Positions 37,460-46,844 of a stretch of DNA of 64,000 nucleotides are shown piece after piece (position 1 is the stretch's first letter; each line of letters begins with the position of its first letter). The translations under genes and the position numbers were made by a program. The stretch is from NCBI GenBank assembly GCA_018066965.1, contig JAGPVP010000044.1, positions 1 to 64,000 on the forward strand, read 5' to 3'. The DNA comes from Zhongshania sp. (lineage in GTDB: Bacteria > Pseudomonadota > Gammaproteobacteria > Pseudomonadales > Spongiibacteraceae). Below the pieces are notes generated by a model, which saw only the letters and a program-made list of their open reading frames with translations, ran no database searches and was not told the origin of the DNA.

Positions 37460-38431
37460 CTAGCTCATGACCGTGACTAGTAACCACGCGTTGTATATCA
37501 CAAATGAAATCAACAGAATTCCGCCTTTAAGTCGATTAAGCTGCGTCGCTTTGCTTAAACCAAAGGTCATCACTAATAACCCAACAGTCATCAGCATCAT
37601 TGCTGCCCAGTCGCGGCTGATAATGTCGGCAGGAAATGAACTCATTGGGTTTATTACACCAGCAATGCCGATGACAGCCAGCAGATTGAACATATTGGAA
37701 CCCACCACATTGCCAATGGCGATATCGTGCTCACCGCGACGAACGGCAATGATCGACGCCGCTAGCTCGGGGAGTGAGGTGCCAAAGGCCACAATGGTCA
37801 GGCCAATAATTAAATCACTTACTCCAAGTGCGTGAGCTACGGTAACTGCACCCCATACTAAAATACGTGAACTGATGATCAGTGCGACTAAGCCCATCAC
37901 CAGCCAAAACAGCGCTTTTTTTATCGGCATCGCTTGCGCGATTAGCAACTCATCCGTTTCAGTTTCTAAGTTGTCGCCTCGGGTGCGCAGCGCCACAAAT
38001 ATTGTCCAGCTAACAAGCCCAATAAACCCCGCTAGCAACAAAAATGATTCAAAGCGAGTGAGTGCGCCATCCCACAATATAAAGCCGACTAAGCCACCAA
38101 TGAGTGTCAGTAGTGGCAGTTCTTTGCGCACGATATTTGAGTGAACGCTGATCGGCGATATTAATGCGGTAATACCGAGAATCAGGCCAATATTAACTAT
38201 GTTTGACCCAATCGCATTGCCCAGCGCGAGGTCTGGGTTGCCGTCGAACGACGCCATTGCCGAAACCACCATCTCGGGCGCCGATGTACCAAAGCCGACA
38301 ACTACCATACCAATCAGTAAGCTCGGCATACCTAGATGTTTCGCAGTAGCGGCGGCGCCTTCAACAAAGCGGTCCGCGCTCCAAATTAACAGCACGAATC
38401 CACCAAGAATGGCCATTAGTGCAAGTGTCAT
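37460..38431 (-). CDS. Calcium/sodium antiporter (CaCA family, YrbG-like)
   Basis: Inner-membrane cation exchanger, 323 residues, about ten membrane segments, with the two inverted alpha-repeats typical of the family: GFGTSAPEMVVSAMAS with GNAIGSNIVNIGLILG in the first half, and AFGTSLPELAASIIAV with GNVVGSNMFNLLAVIG in the second. The acidic residue in each (APEM, LPEL) binds the ion. Start ATG 38431 has only a weak GGTAG upstream. No operon partner is seen. The ion pair is assigned by family. Confidence 0.92.
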   Translation of the reverse strand: MTLALMAILGGFVLLIWSADRFVEGAAATAKHLGMPSLLIGMVVVGFGTSAPEMVVSAMASFDGNPDLALGNAIGSNIVNIGLILGITALISPISVHSNIVRKELPLLTLIGGLVGFILWDGALTRFESFLLLAGFIGLVSWTIFVALRTRGDNLETETDELLIAQAMPIKKALFWLVMGLVALIISSRILVWGAVTVAHALGVSDLIIGLTIVAFGTSLPELAASIIAVRRGEHDIAIGNVVGSNMFNLLAVIGIAGVINPMSSFPADIISRDWAAMMLMTVGLLVMTFGLSKATQLNRLKGGILLISFVIYNAWLLVTVMS

Positions 38432-38651
38432 GTCTTTGTACTACCTATGAATGAATACGGTTAAGTTAATTGGTGTGGCTGTGCAGGCGGGAAGCTAAAG
38501 TATGCCTGCTTAGACGCGCCGGCAGCATCTCATGCAGATTGAGTTGAAATCCATCTAAATTAAAAACTTTATTCAAGCTCGATTATCGCTTCAAAATTTT
38601 AATTAGCGCGAATATGCCGCGCGGAATTTACCTACGCGGCATGCAAAGCGA

Positions 38652-41168
38652 TTAAGGAATATGCGCCAAGGATTCTCTCACTTCTGCGGCGCTTGGCCTG
38701 AGTTGTTTAAGACCTTTTTGCTCCCGCCATACACCCAGAAAATACAGGATTGGCGAGGCAATAAAGATTGACGAGCTGGTGCCAACAATAATGCCGAATA
38801 ACATGGGCTTGGCAAAGCTCGACACTGCATCACCACCCGCCACTGCCATCGGCAGTATCGCCAGTAAGGTGGTTGCCGATGTAAAAAGCGTTCGCGTTAG
38901 TGTCGAGGAAATACTGTCGTTTAGAACGCATATCAGCGGAGCATTCGGATCAGCGCGCAGCCCTTCACGCACACGGTCAAACACAACCACTTTGTCGTTT
39001 ATGGAATAGCCAATCAGGGCGAGCAGCGCCGCCACGGCGGTTAAATTGAACTCCAGTCCCGTTAAGGCAAAAAAGCCAATGGTTTTGGTGATGTCTAAAC
39101 CAATGGTGACGATGGCCGCGGTGGCGAAATGCGATTCGTATCTAATCCACAAATACACCAGCATGCCAGCGGCGGCCAATAGCACGGCAAGTATAGAGGC
39201 GTCGGCAAAACCGCCACTAATTTTAGGGCCTACCATATCCACGCGTGGAAACGTCGCAGCAGGATCTTCGCTGAGGATGGCCGCTTTTAGCGCATCTATC
39301 TCGTTGGCATTTAATTGCTTATCGCTATTGTTTGCGGGTAGCCGCACCAGAAACTCGCCTGCATCGCCAAACTCTTGAATCGTTGCGCGATCAAAGTCAT
39401 TGCTTAGCAGATTGCTGCGTAAACCCTGCACAGAGAGATGCTCCGCTTTCACATTCACCAAGGTTCCGCCAGTGAAGTCGACGCCATAATTTAGGCCTGC
39501 GCCAAAAAACAGCGCCACCGAGCCCAGCGACAATATCGCAGACAGCGCCAAGCCCATAAATCGCCCGCCTAGGAAGTTAGTATTGCGCTTGCTAAGCCGG
39601 TCCAGCATGGCAAAGCCAGAGAAAGACAGCACATCTCCTTGCCGCTTACGCATATGCCATTTAATTAATAGGCGAGTCACCGCGATAGACGTAAACATTG
39701 ATGTCACTAAGCCAATGGCAATTGTCACCGCAAAGCCGCGAACAGGGCCATTGCCGAACATAAATAACAGACTCACCGCGATAAGGGTGGTGACGTTGGC
39801 GTCGACAATCGTTGCGTAGGCTTTATCAAAACCGGCGTTGATGGCGGCCATAGCGCGCTTGCCGCGTGCCGATTCCTCGCGGATGCGCTCGTTAATTAGA
39901 ATATTGGCATCAACGGCCATGCCGACGGTGAGAATAATACCGGCGATACCAGGCAGAGTAAGGGTTGCGTTTAGCAGGCTTAATATGCCGAAGATCAGGC
40001 CAATGTTAATGGTCAAGCTAGAGCAGGCAATTAGCCCCCAGCCTCGGTAGATGACTGTCATAAATAGTAAGACCAACGCAGCACCGAATACGCCGGTAAA
40101 CAAACCCATTTGAATCGCATCGCTGCCAAGGTCTGGGCCAACCGTTCGCTCTTCAATGACTGACAAGGGTGCTGGCAAAGCGCCTGCGCGAAGCAGCAGA
40201 GCAAGATCACTCGCTTCACTGGATGTAAAATTGCCCGTTATTTCACCGCGACCGCCACCAATAACGCCTTGTATTACCGGTGCTGTAATCACCTTGTTAT
40301 CAAGAACAATTGCCAGCGGCCTACCGATGTTTTTGCGGGTCATTTCGCCAAAGAGTTTGGCGCCGACATGGTCGAGTGCAAAGGTGACTATTGGCTCGCC
40401 GGTGTTTTGATGAAAGCCTAAACTCGCGTCGCTAATATGCTCACCTTTCATGGCGACTTGTTTTTCTAAGGTATAGGCTTGCTGGTCTTGACTGCTTAGC
40501 ACGGTCATTGTCGGCATTGTGCTTTGCGGGCGCGCTACCCAGTGAAATGACATTTGTGCCGTCGTGCCCAGCAGTTGCCGAATATAGCTAGGGTCACTAA
40601 CACCGGGCATTTGAATCAGTACGCCATCATCTCCTTGCCGGCTAATACTAGGTTCAACCAAACCAGTTTCATTGAGCCGCCGCCGAACCACTTCGAGGCT
40701 GCGGTCTAAGGCGTCTTTGCTTATTTGCGCAATATATTCTTCCGTCAGTGTGATACTCAGGGTGCTTTCTTGCCCCGCGACTTTAAACATTCTCACCCCT
40801 TCTGGGGTTCTATTATGCTCGGTGGCCAGCGCCTTGGCCTTTTCCAAGTTTGCAGCATTGCGTAGGTTTACTTGCCAGTGTGTGCTCTCGGTCTGCGGCT
40901 TTGCATAGGCGATTTTGTTCTCTTGCAGCTGCGACAATAGCTGCTCCGCTGCGCGCTCCACCGCAGCGTTAATGAGTGGTGTGGTATCCGCGCTCATAAG
41001 CAGGTGTGAGCCGCCCTGCAAGTCTAAGCCCAGTTTTAAGGTGTTGTGCGTAAACCACGCCGGTAAGTTTTGCTGCGCCTTGGTATTTAAAAAGTTTGGG
41101 GCCGCGCTGCCCAAACCAAGCAGTATGAGCAGTAGATAAACCACCACCCGTGTATTAAAGAACTGCAT
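38652..41168 (-). CDS. secDF: Fused protein translocase subunit SecDF
   Basis: Proton-driven Sec accessory protein, 838 residues, with SecD and SecF in one chain. SecD half: N-terminal helix, the DLQGG motif of the P1 domain near residue 54, then GMAVDANILINERIREE. SecF half: GLNYGVDFTGGTLVNV near residue 560, and GYSINDKVVVFDRVREG. Twelve membrane segments are expected. I start at ATG 41168 (MQFFNTRVV), with AAAGGA upstream, not at 41210. Gammaproteobacteria usually have separate secD and secF beside yajC; no yajC or tgt is here, so this is likely an extra copy. A small membrane-anchored protein gene precedes it by 55 bases. Confidence 0.92.
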   Translation of the reverse strand: MQFFNTRVVVYLLLILLGLGSAAPNFLNTKAQQNLPAWFTHNTLKLGLDLQGGSHLLMSADTTPLINAAVERAAEQLLSQLQENKIAYAKPQTESTHWQVNLRNAANLEKAKALATEHNRTPEGVRMFKVAGQESTLSITLTEEYIAQISKDALDRSLEVVRRRLNETGLVEPSISRQGDDGVLIQMPGVSDPSYIRQLLGTTAQMSFHWVARPQSTMPTMTVLSSQDQQAYTLEKQVAMKGEHISDASLGFHQNTGEPIVTFALDHVGAKLFGEMTRKNIGRPLAIVLDNKVITAPVIQGVIGGGRGEITGNFTSSEASDLALLLRAGALPAPLSVIEERTVGPDLGSDAIQMGLFTGVFGAALVLLFMTVIYRGWGLIACSSLTINIGLIFGILSLLNATLTLPGIAGIILTVGMAVDANILINERIREESARGKRAMAAINAGFDKAYATIVDANVTTLIAVSLLFMFGNGPVRGFAVTIAIGLVTSMFTSIAVTRLLIKWHMRKRQGDVLSFSGFAMLDRLSKRNTNFLGGRFMGLALSAILSLGSVALFFGAGLNYGVDFTGGTLVNVKAEHLSVQGLRSNLLSNDFDRATIQEFGDAGEFLVRLPANNSDKQLNANEIDALKAAILSEDPAATFPRVDMVGPKISGGFADASILAVLLAAAGMLVYLWIRYESHFATAAIVTIGLDITKTIGFFALTGLEFNLTAVAALLALIGYSINDKVVVFDRVREGLRADPNAPLICVLNDSISSTLTRTLFTSATTLLAILPMAVAGGDAVSSFAKPMLFGIIVGTSSSIFIASPILYFLGVWREQKGLKQLRPSAAEVRESLAHIP

Positions 41169-41223
41169 AAATAATCCTTTCAAATTAATGAAATAAAAAT
41201 CGAAGTACAAAAATTGAGGAGGA

Positions 41224-41595
41224 TTATTTAAACGGGGGGGCGCGCAGCTGTGGTCGTAGATGGACTAGCGTTTGTAGTGCGGGAGCCCAACTACGTGCTA
41301 ATTGTAGCAGGCCAACAAAACGCCAATTAAGTTTGAGATTGAGGAAGCCGTTCGATAATGGGGTATAGAGGCGCTGATCACTCTCATCACGTTCAAGTAC
41401 CAGAGCCGAACCACTAGCACTTGAAAAAACGAAGACTTGAGCCGAATCGGCCCTATTAAAACTTTTGTCTGTATCTAACTCACCTGCCTGTAAATTAACC
41501 CCTGCGGCTAACATACCGATAAATGCAAATAGCCAAGCACGCAGGGAAGAAGCCGAGTGCTTGTGCAATTTTATCTTAATAGGTGGGCTAAACAT
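41224..41595 (-). CDS. Hypothetical exported or membrane-anchored protein upstream of secDF
   Basis: A 123-residue protein with a basic start and a hydrophobic stretch (LRAWLFAFIGMLAAGVNLQAGE) that looks like a signal peptide or anchor, with possible cleavage after LQA. The rest has no known domain. It is followed 55 bases later by secDF on the same strand, so it may be co-transcribed and could be a client or partner of this SecDF. ATG 41595 has AGG eight bases upstream. It could be a chance frame, but length and N-terminus argue against that. Confidence 0.5.
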   Translation of the reverse strand: MFSPPIKIKLHKHSASSLRAWLFAFIGMLAAGVNLQAGELDTDKSFNRADSAQVFVFSSASGSALVLERDESDQRLYTPLSNGFLNLKLNWRFVGLLQLARSWAPALQTLVHLRPQLRAPPFK

Positions 41596-41692
41596 GATGC
41601 CTAAATACAGTATCTAGAGTTAGCGGATTATTGGGGCGAATCATTCTTTAATCAAGCGCAGTTTCTAGCTATAAATTACCGAGCCTTAAATT

Positions 41693-42445
41693 TCACATTC
41701 GCGGTGAGTCAAGAATAGCTAACAATGAGGTGCGGCTGTGAACGCGAAACTTACGATAAATACGCTTTAAGTGATTTTCTATGGTGTATTCAGACAGCTC
41801 TAGCGCCGCCGCTATTTGTTTATTACCGTGCCCACTGCGAACTCCATCCACAACCTGACGCTCTCTGGCGGTAAGCATGCCATCTGAAAATGCTGGATCA
41901 TGTGCTTTTGACTGCACTGCGACGACGGCCTGATCAATATGCATTTGACGTCGTACTAACTGGCCAATGTAATCATTTGAAGACTGCTGGAGTAAATCCT
42001 CGAGGTCTGCAGATACTTGATTTGCCGTGATATGTACCCCGCGAACACAACTCTGGCGCATTACTCCGGCAATCATATGCAGGCCCGGCGCAATACAATG
42101 GGTGGCTGCTACGATCTCTTGATAGCCAATTAAATCCATATACTGCCAGTAAGGCTCACAGCGTCGCTGCTGGTCAGAGACCTCTAACTCCCGACGCTCC
42201 AATATTCTCGCCCTTGTGCCAGAGTTCTCATCGTCACAATCATTGATGTTGCGCAGAAAAGGATCATAAGACCACAAATGACTGCTGTACTCGCTGTGCA
42301 CGCGCTTTGACATACCGTGGTTATACAAAAAACTAACCGCACGCTGAGCGGGATTGGTGTCATACAAAAACACACAAAGATTACTCACCTTTGAGCGTGC
42401 TAAGACCTCTGATGCTAATCTACGAACCTCTGAGCCTAGCTCCAT
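41693..42445 (-). CDS. LuxR-family transcriptional regulator
   Basis: A 250-residue protein. The N-terminal 170 residues form a sensor domain that is not a typical autoinducer domain, and the C-terminal GerE-type HTH is LTARERQVVDGVRSGHGNKQIAAALELSEYTIENHLKRIYRKF. It is clearly related over its whole length to the regulator at 57351-58130 (both have LYD-N-x-Q-x-(A/P)-(V/I)-SFL-N-G near residue 25 and a DP-L motif after it). ATG 42445 follows AGGAGG; the GTG at 42463 is less likely. It is next to the alcohol and aldehyde dehydrogenase genes, which may be its targets. Confidence 0.88.
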   Translation of the reverse strand: MELGSEVRRLASEVLARSKVSNLCVFLYDTNPAQRAVSFLYNHGMSKRVHSEYSSHLWSYDPFLRNINDCDDENSGTRARILERRELEVSDQQRRCEPYWQYMDLIGYQEIVAATHCIAPGLHMIAGVMRQSCVRGVHITANQVSADLEDLLQQSSNDYIGQLVRRQMHIDQAVVAVQSKAHDPAFSDGMLTARERQVVDGVRSGHGNKQIAAALELSEYTIENHLKRIYRKFRVHSRTSLLAILDSPRM

Positions 42446-42561
42446 GTCACCTCCTGAACGCACTCACCACCGGTAATACACGCACATACTTTATTTATTG
42501 TGCTGGTGAATAATCGCGAGAATGAATCTGAAAACCTTCTTATATTTATATGTACTTAAAC

Positions 42562-42598
42562 AAAAAAGGCGCTATGCAGTAAACACTCCATAGCGCCC
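42562..42598 (-). terminator. Leftward terminator after the alcohol dehydrogenase gene
   Basis: GGCGCTATG (42568-42576) pairs with CATAGCGCC (42589-42597), and on the minus strand the stem is followed by six T. It lies about 36 bases after the dehydrogenase stop. Confidence 0.88.
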
Positions 42599-42633
42599 AA
42601 TCGCGAATTCCTTGTCGCGACTCTACAAGACCA

Positions 42634-43737
42634 TTAAATCTTCAATACCGCCTTAATGCAGCTACCGCTGTGCTGTGCTGATACCGCTGCATTGATGTCG
42701 TTAAAATCGAAGGTTTGGCATAGCTTATCGAAGGGGAATTTACCTTCCATAAACAGATCAACCATGACCGGAATGAATTCAGACGGGATCGCATCGCCTT
42801 CACAAATTCCTTTAATTTGTACACCACACAGCAGCATATTCAAAACACCAAACTCTAAATTTGGTTTATCTGGTTTTGGTACGCCGACCAGACCAATAGT
42901 GCCCGCCGCCGCCATCGCATTATATACGGCGGTGATCGCAGACTGCAGCGCAGTGGTATCCAAGGCGTAATCAATGCCATTCGGGCTTATTTCACGCAGC
43001 TTTTCCGTTACGTCTTCGCCATTCATTGGATCGATAACGTGAGTTGCACCTAGCGACAGCGCTAATTCACGACGATTCGCGTGTGGCTCAATGACTACAA
43101 TCGGATTACAACCTTGTACTACCGCACCAAGTACGGCACTCAAACCCACTGCACCGCCACCAATAACAGCCACAGCGGAACCCGCTTCGCAGGCAAATGA
43201 GCGCATCATGGTGCCCGCACCGGTTTGAATACCGCAGCCCAAGGGCCCAAGCAGCTCAAGCGGCGCGTCGTTGCGAACTTTAACGACATTATTTTCGTAA
43301 GCAATCGCGTAGTTTGCAAAAGAAGACTGCCCAAAAAAGTGACCAGAAACCCGCTCACCATCTTTGCTTAATGCACTACTGCCGTCAGCACGCATCCCGA
43401 CCATATTCAGCGGTGCAAAGCTTTGGCAATAATTGATGTGTTGATGACCGCAGGGCTTACACTGCTCACAATACGTGTAGGACAATACAACGTGGTCACC
43501 CGGCTTTACCGACGTCACTTTGCTGCCGACTTTTTCGACCACACCAGAGCCTTCATGGCCAAGTACGGCGGGCAACTGCGTTGGCAGCTCTTGGTCTCGC
43601 GCAGCAATATCGGTATGACATACACCTACGCCGACAATGCGAACTAAGACTTCGTTATCACGGGGATCTTCTAATTCAATCTCTTCAATTGCAAAGTCAG
43701 CGCCAGATTCACGGGTCACGGCAGCAGTAATTTTCAT
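42634..43737 (-). CDS. Zinc-dependent benzyl/aryl-alcohol dehydrogenase (XylB type)
   Basis: NAD-dependent MDR alcohol dehydrogenase, 367 residues. Catalytic zinc: Cys40 (VCHTD) and His61-Glu62 (GHEGSG). Structural zinc: Cys90, 93, 96 and 104. Rossmann motif GGGAVGLSAV. The segment FFGQSSFANYAIAYENNVVKV followed by LLGPLGCGIQTGAGTM matches the XylB/aryl-alcohol group closely. Together with the aldehyde dehydrogenase upstream it would take a benzylic or allylic alcohol to the acid. Cumic or perillyl alcohol are candidates, by inference from the cmt-like operon. The start is ATG 43737; the gene lies downstream of the aldehyde dehydrogenase on the same strand. Confidence 0.88.
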   Translation of the reverse strand: MKITAAVTRESGADFAIEEIELEDPRDNEVLVRIVGVGVCHTDIAARDQELPTQLPAVLGHEGSGVVEKVGSKVTSVKPGDHVVLSYTYCEQCKPCGHQHINYCQSFAPLNMVGMRADGSSALSKDGERVSGHFFGQSSFANYAIAYENNVVKVRNDAPLELLGPLGCGIQTGAGTMMRSFACEAGSAVAVIGGGAVGLSAVLGAVVQGCNPIVVIEPHANRRELALSLGATHVIDPMNGEDVTEKLREISPNGIDYALDTTALQSAITAVYNAMAAAGTIGLVGVPKPDKPNLEFGVLNMLLCGVQIKGICEGDAIPSEFIPVMVDLFMEGKFPFDKLCQTFDFNDINAAVSAQHSGSCIKAVLKI

Positions 43738-43851
43738 ATTTTTGTCCTGATAATATTTGCGTTAAATGCTCGGCATTCCGCGCAGGATTTTATTATTTAC
43801 TTCCTGCAGAGCTTGCGCCGCAGGAAGTAACACTTAGAGGGGTTTTAAAAC

Positions 43852-45321
43852 CTAGTCTAACAATGCGCAAACAGACTTTGATTCGGTGTACATCAATACA
43901 CCTTCGTCACCCACTTCGCGACCAACACCTGATTCTTTAAAGCCACCAAACGGCATAGCAGCGTCGACAACAAAGTAGGTATTCAACCAGATAGTGCCAG
44001 CATGAATGCCCGCTGCCATTTTATGGCAGGTATTCATGTCTTTGCTGTAGATATTAGCCCCCAGACCAAAACGCGTTTTATTCGCCAATGAAATAGCTTC
44101 GTCCATGTCTTTAAATTTAGTCGCTGCCAATACGGGTCCAAAAATCTCTTCATTGAATACGCGCGATTCAGACGTCGCATTCGACAAAATAGTTGGCTCG
44201 ATAAAGTAACCTTCGCTAGGCAAGGTTCTGCCAGCTGAGATTGCCTCTGCGCCCTCTTGTTGGCCGATATCGATGTAGCTTTGGATACGCTCTTGCTGCT
44301 TTTGATTGATAACGGGACCAATCATGGTTGTTGGATCTTGGCCGTGACCGATAGGCAGCGCCTTAGCAACTTCTGCAATCCCTGCAATGACCGTGTCGTA
44401 AATAGATTCGTGGCACAGTAGACGTGAACCAGCAAAACAGGTTTGCCCAGAGTTAAAGAAGATCGCCATTGCCGCATCGGGAATAGCACGCTCTAGATCG
44501 GCATCTGGCATGATGATGGTTGGTGACTTACCGCCGAGCTCTAAACTTACTCGGCGCATATCATTCGCCGCGGTGCGCATAATGTGTTTACCAACCGGCG
44601 TAGAGCCAGTGAAGGCAATTTTGTCGACACCGGGATGAGTAATCAGCGCCTCGCCCGCTTCTTGGCCATTACCGGTAACGATGTTGAGCACGCCCGGTGG
44701 CACACCGGCTTCTAACATCAGTTCGCCCAGACGCAATGCAGTCAAGGAGGTCACTTCAGATGGCTTTAACACCATGGTGCAGCCCGCTGCCAATGCAGAG
44801 GCTATTTTCCAAGATGCCATTGCTAATGGATAGTTCCAAGGCACAATCGCGCCGACGACACCAATGGGCTGACGCAATGTGTAGGCATGATATTGGCGAC
44901 CATCGCCAGATACCGGCAGGGTTTTACCGTAAATTTTAGTACACCAGCCCGCCATGTAACGGAACACTTCAACAGAAGAAGGGATATCTACCATCATTGC
45001 TAAATGCTTGGGCTTGCCGTTGTCTAAGCTCTCTAATAGCGCCAGCTCTTCAGCGTGCTCTTCGATGGTTTGAGCAACGCGCTCTAATAATTTGCTGCGA
45101 TCTATAGGGCGCATTTTGGCCCAGCCCGGAGATTCAAAGGCCGCGCGAGCCGCTTTAACTGCAGCATCAACTTCTTCTGCACCACCGGCAGCAATATTAG
45201 CAAAGGAACGGCCCGTCGCCGGGTTAATGACTTCTAGGGTTTGACCACTTTGTGCAAACTTCCAATCTGAACCAATCAGCATTTTGCCTGAAGGAATCAC
45301 TGCATCTTCAATAGTATTCAT
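43852..45321 (-). CDS. NAD(P)-dependent aldehyde dehydrogenase
   Basis: A 489-residue ALDH-superfamily enzyme. Cofactor motif FTGSTPVGKHI, general base Glu in LELGGKSP, and catalytic Cys in NSGQTCFAGSR near residue 300. C-terminal PFGGFKESGVGRE is normal. With the neighbouring alcohol dehydrogenase it forms an alcohol to aldehyde to acid pair, as in XylB/XylC or CymB/CymC. Between the two genes a 9-base inverted repeat (43799-43807 with 43820-43828) may shape mRNA processing. ATG 45321 follows AGGAA. Confidence 0.88.
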   Translation of the reverse strand: MNTIEDAVIPSGKMLIGSDWKFAQSGQTLEVINPATGRSFANIAAGGAEEVDAAVKAARAAFESPGWAKMRPIDRSKLLERVAQTIEEHAEELALLESLDNGKPKHLAMMVDIPSSVEVFRYMAGWCTKIYGKTLPVSGDGRQYHAYTLRQPIGVVGAIVPWNYPLAMASWKIASALAAGCTMVLKPSEVTSLTALRLGELMLEAGVPPGVLNIVTGNGQEAGEALITHPGVDKIAFTGSTPVGKHIMRTAANDMRRVSLELGGKSPTIIMPDADLERAIPDAAMAIFFNSGQTCFAGSRLLCHESIYDTVIAGIAEVAKALPIGHGQDPTTMIGPVINQKQQERIQSYIDIGQQEGAEAISAGRTLPSEGYFIEPTILSNATSESRVFNEEIFGPVLAATKFKDMDEAISLANKTRFGLGANIYSKDMNTCHKMAAGIHAGTIWLNTYFVVDAAMPFGGFKESGVGREVGDEGVLMYTESKSVCALLD

Positions 45322-45421
45322 AATCCGTTCCTGTTCTTATTTAATGAGTTATTAAAACTATAAATAGCTTAGGCTGAGTGCTTACCAGTATTAAGCGATC
45401 AGCGCCAAGCCGCACCTAACT

Positions 45422-46489
45422 TTAGTTTTGTCGCGAAAGACCGTGGCTTGCATCCAAAAACTTATCAGCATGAATATTCTCTGGGGTAATACCCAGCTTT
45501 AATACCGTGTCTGTCACGGCATCGATCATTGGCGGCGGCCCACACAAGTAAACTTGCGTTTCATTAGACAAATACTGAGCGGCAACTTGCTCGATAGCCA
45601 TGTTCACAAACCCAGTGTGGCCGGTCCAGCCGCTGTCCTCTGGCTCATTTGACAGTACCGGCACAAACGTAAACGCGCCGTCCCATTTAGCGGCAATTTC
45701 CTCAATACGCTCTAAACAGTACAAGTCTTCTTGGGTACGAGCCCCAAAAAGCATAATGCACGGGCGACCCAAGGGCGATTTAGCCGCCTGTTCGAGTAAA
45801 CTTACAATAGGCGCCAAACCACTACCACCACCCACACAAATAATGGGGGCCTTGCCATCGCGCAACCAGAAGTTACCCGAGGGCCCATGGACTTTCACGT
45901 TCTTACTGTCGAGCTTCCCGTCAAACAACATGCCCGTAAACTCACCGCCTGGCACTTGTCGAATAAATAGCTCAATTTCTCGGCAACCGTCTTCAGCTGG
46001 TGGCAAGGCGAAAGAATAAGAGCGTGCGGCAAGGCCTTCATCGACCTCTAATTGCACATATTGACCCGCATCAAACCAAATTGGCCTATCCAGCAAAATG
46101 GTCACTTTCTTAGTGTCGTGGGTGAGATTTTCAGTCTTAATGATCTTGCCGTCATAATCTTCCGGCGGGTGCAGCTGCTTTAACTCGAAATTTGGAATAT
46201 TGAGGGTGACATCGCTTTTCAGTGCACTTTGACACGTTAATATAATGCCGCTCTGCAATTCATCGGCTTCCAAAACATACGCAAAATCAGTTAATTCTTT
46301 GATTTTACCTTCGGCCAACTTGCACTTGCAGCTACCGCAGGTCCCAACCGTGCAGCTGTGCGGCATGGCATAGCCATGGGAAAGCCCCGCTTCTAGCACT
46401 GATTGGCCAGGCTTTACCTCGAAGCTCACGCCTGCCGGTAATATTGTGACCGTCCTAGGGGAGGGTTTTAGAAAATCAAAAAGTGCCAC
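45422..46489 (-). CDS. 2Fe-2S ferredoxin/FAD-NAD reductase (XylA/CymA-reductase type)
   Basis: Electron-transfer component of an oxygenase, 355 residues. The N-terminal plant-type ferredoxin has Cys46, Cys51, Cys54 and Cys86 as cluster ligands. It is followed by an FNR module with the flavin motif RSYSFALPP and the NAD motif GGGSGLAPIVSLLEQA, ending in CGPPPMIDA. Such chains serve alkylbenzene methyl-hydroxylases (XylA, CymAb), phenol hydroxylases or Rieske dioxygenases. No hydroxylase subunit lies beside it. It could feed the cmt-like dioxygenase through its Rieske ferredoxin. The start is GTG 46489 with AGGAG upstream. Confidence 0.88.
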   Translation of the reverse strand: MALFDFLKPSPRTVTILPAGVSFEVKPGQSVLEAGLSHGYAMPHSCTVGTCGSCKCKLAEGKIKELTDFAYVLEADELQSGIILTCQSALKSDVTLNIPNFELKQLHPPEDYDGKIIKTENLTHDTKKVTILLDRPIWFDAGQYVQLEVDEGLAARSYSFALPPAEDGCREIELFIRQVPGGEFTGMLFDGKLDSKNVKVHGPSGNFWLRDGKAPIICVGGGSGLAPIVSLLEQAAKSPLGRPCIMLFGARTQEDLYCLERIEEIAAKWDGAFTFVPVLSNEPEDSGWTGHTGFVNMAIEQVAAQYLSNETQVYLCGPPPMIDAVTDTVLKLGITPENIHADKFLDASHGLSRQN

Positions 46490-46844
46490 ACCTTACTCCT
46501 GACCATCAGCGCAAAAATAAGCCACTACTGATCTGCTCATTAATAATTAGGTTTATAGGGTTAATATAAGTAAGCATACTTTTTATGTCAACACGAACTG
46601 ACGTAAATTCAATATAGACCAACACAGCCACCCTGCAGCGAAATTACCCTTCTTAATAAAGTAGCGGTATGTTGTAACGCCCCGTCAAAATGCACTTTGG
46701 CGAGTTGCCAGCCAACATATATTTATGCATACTATAAGCTAGCGTATAAAATTCAAACCAAGACAATTCGGGCATTACAATTCAGCGCCACGGCATTCCT
46801 CATCAATGCTAAGCCCTTGTAATACGCGCAACCTAGGACCCAGT
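46490..46844. promoter_or_regulatory. Divergent promoter region with symmetric sites
   Basis: Lies between the leftward reductase gene and the rightward MDR gene. AAGTA-AGCA-TACTT is symmetric at 46568-46581. A second AT-rich block with GCATACTAT lies near 46733-46741. Similar GCATA-containing blocks occur upstream of the marR, acetoacetyl-CoA synthetase and HMGS-like genes, so a shared regulator is possible. No firm -35/-10 pair was picked. Confidence 0.35.

Noticed and set aside
43799-43828. Inverted repeat between aldehyde and alcohol dehydrogenase genes as a terminator
   Set aside because: The stem is good (ACTTCCTGC with GCAGGAAGT), but no T run follows on either strand, and the two genes look co-transcribed.
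46680-46720. Sequence TTGTAACGCCCCGTC considered as another attC boundary
   Set aside because: It contains a TAACGCCC-like core, but no second core or folded arm was found around it and no cassette-type gene lies next to it.
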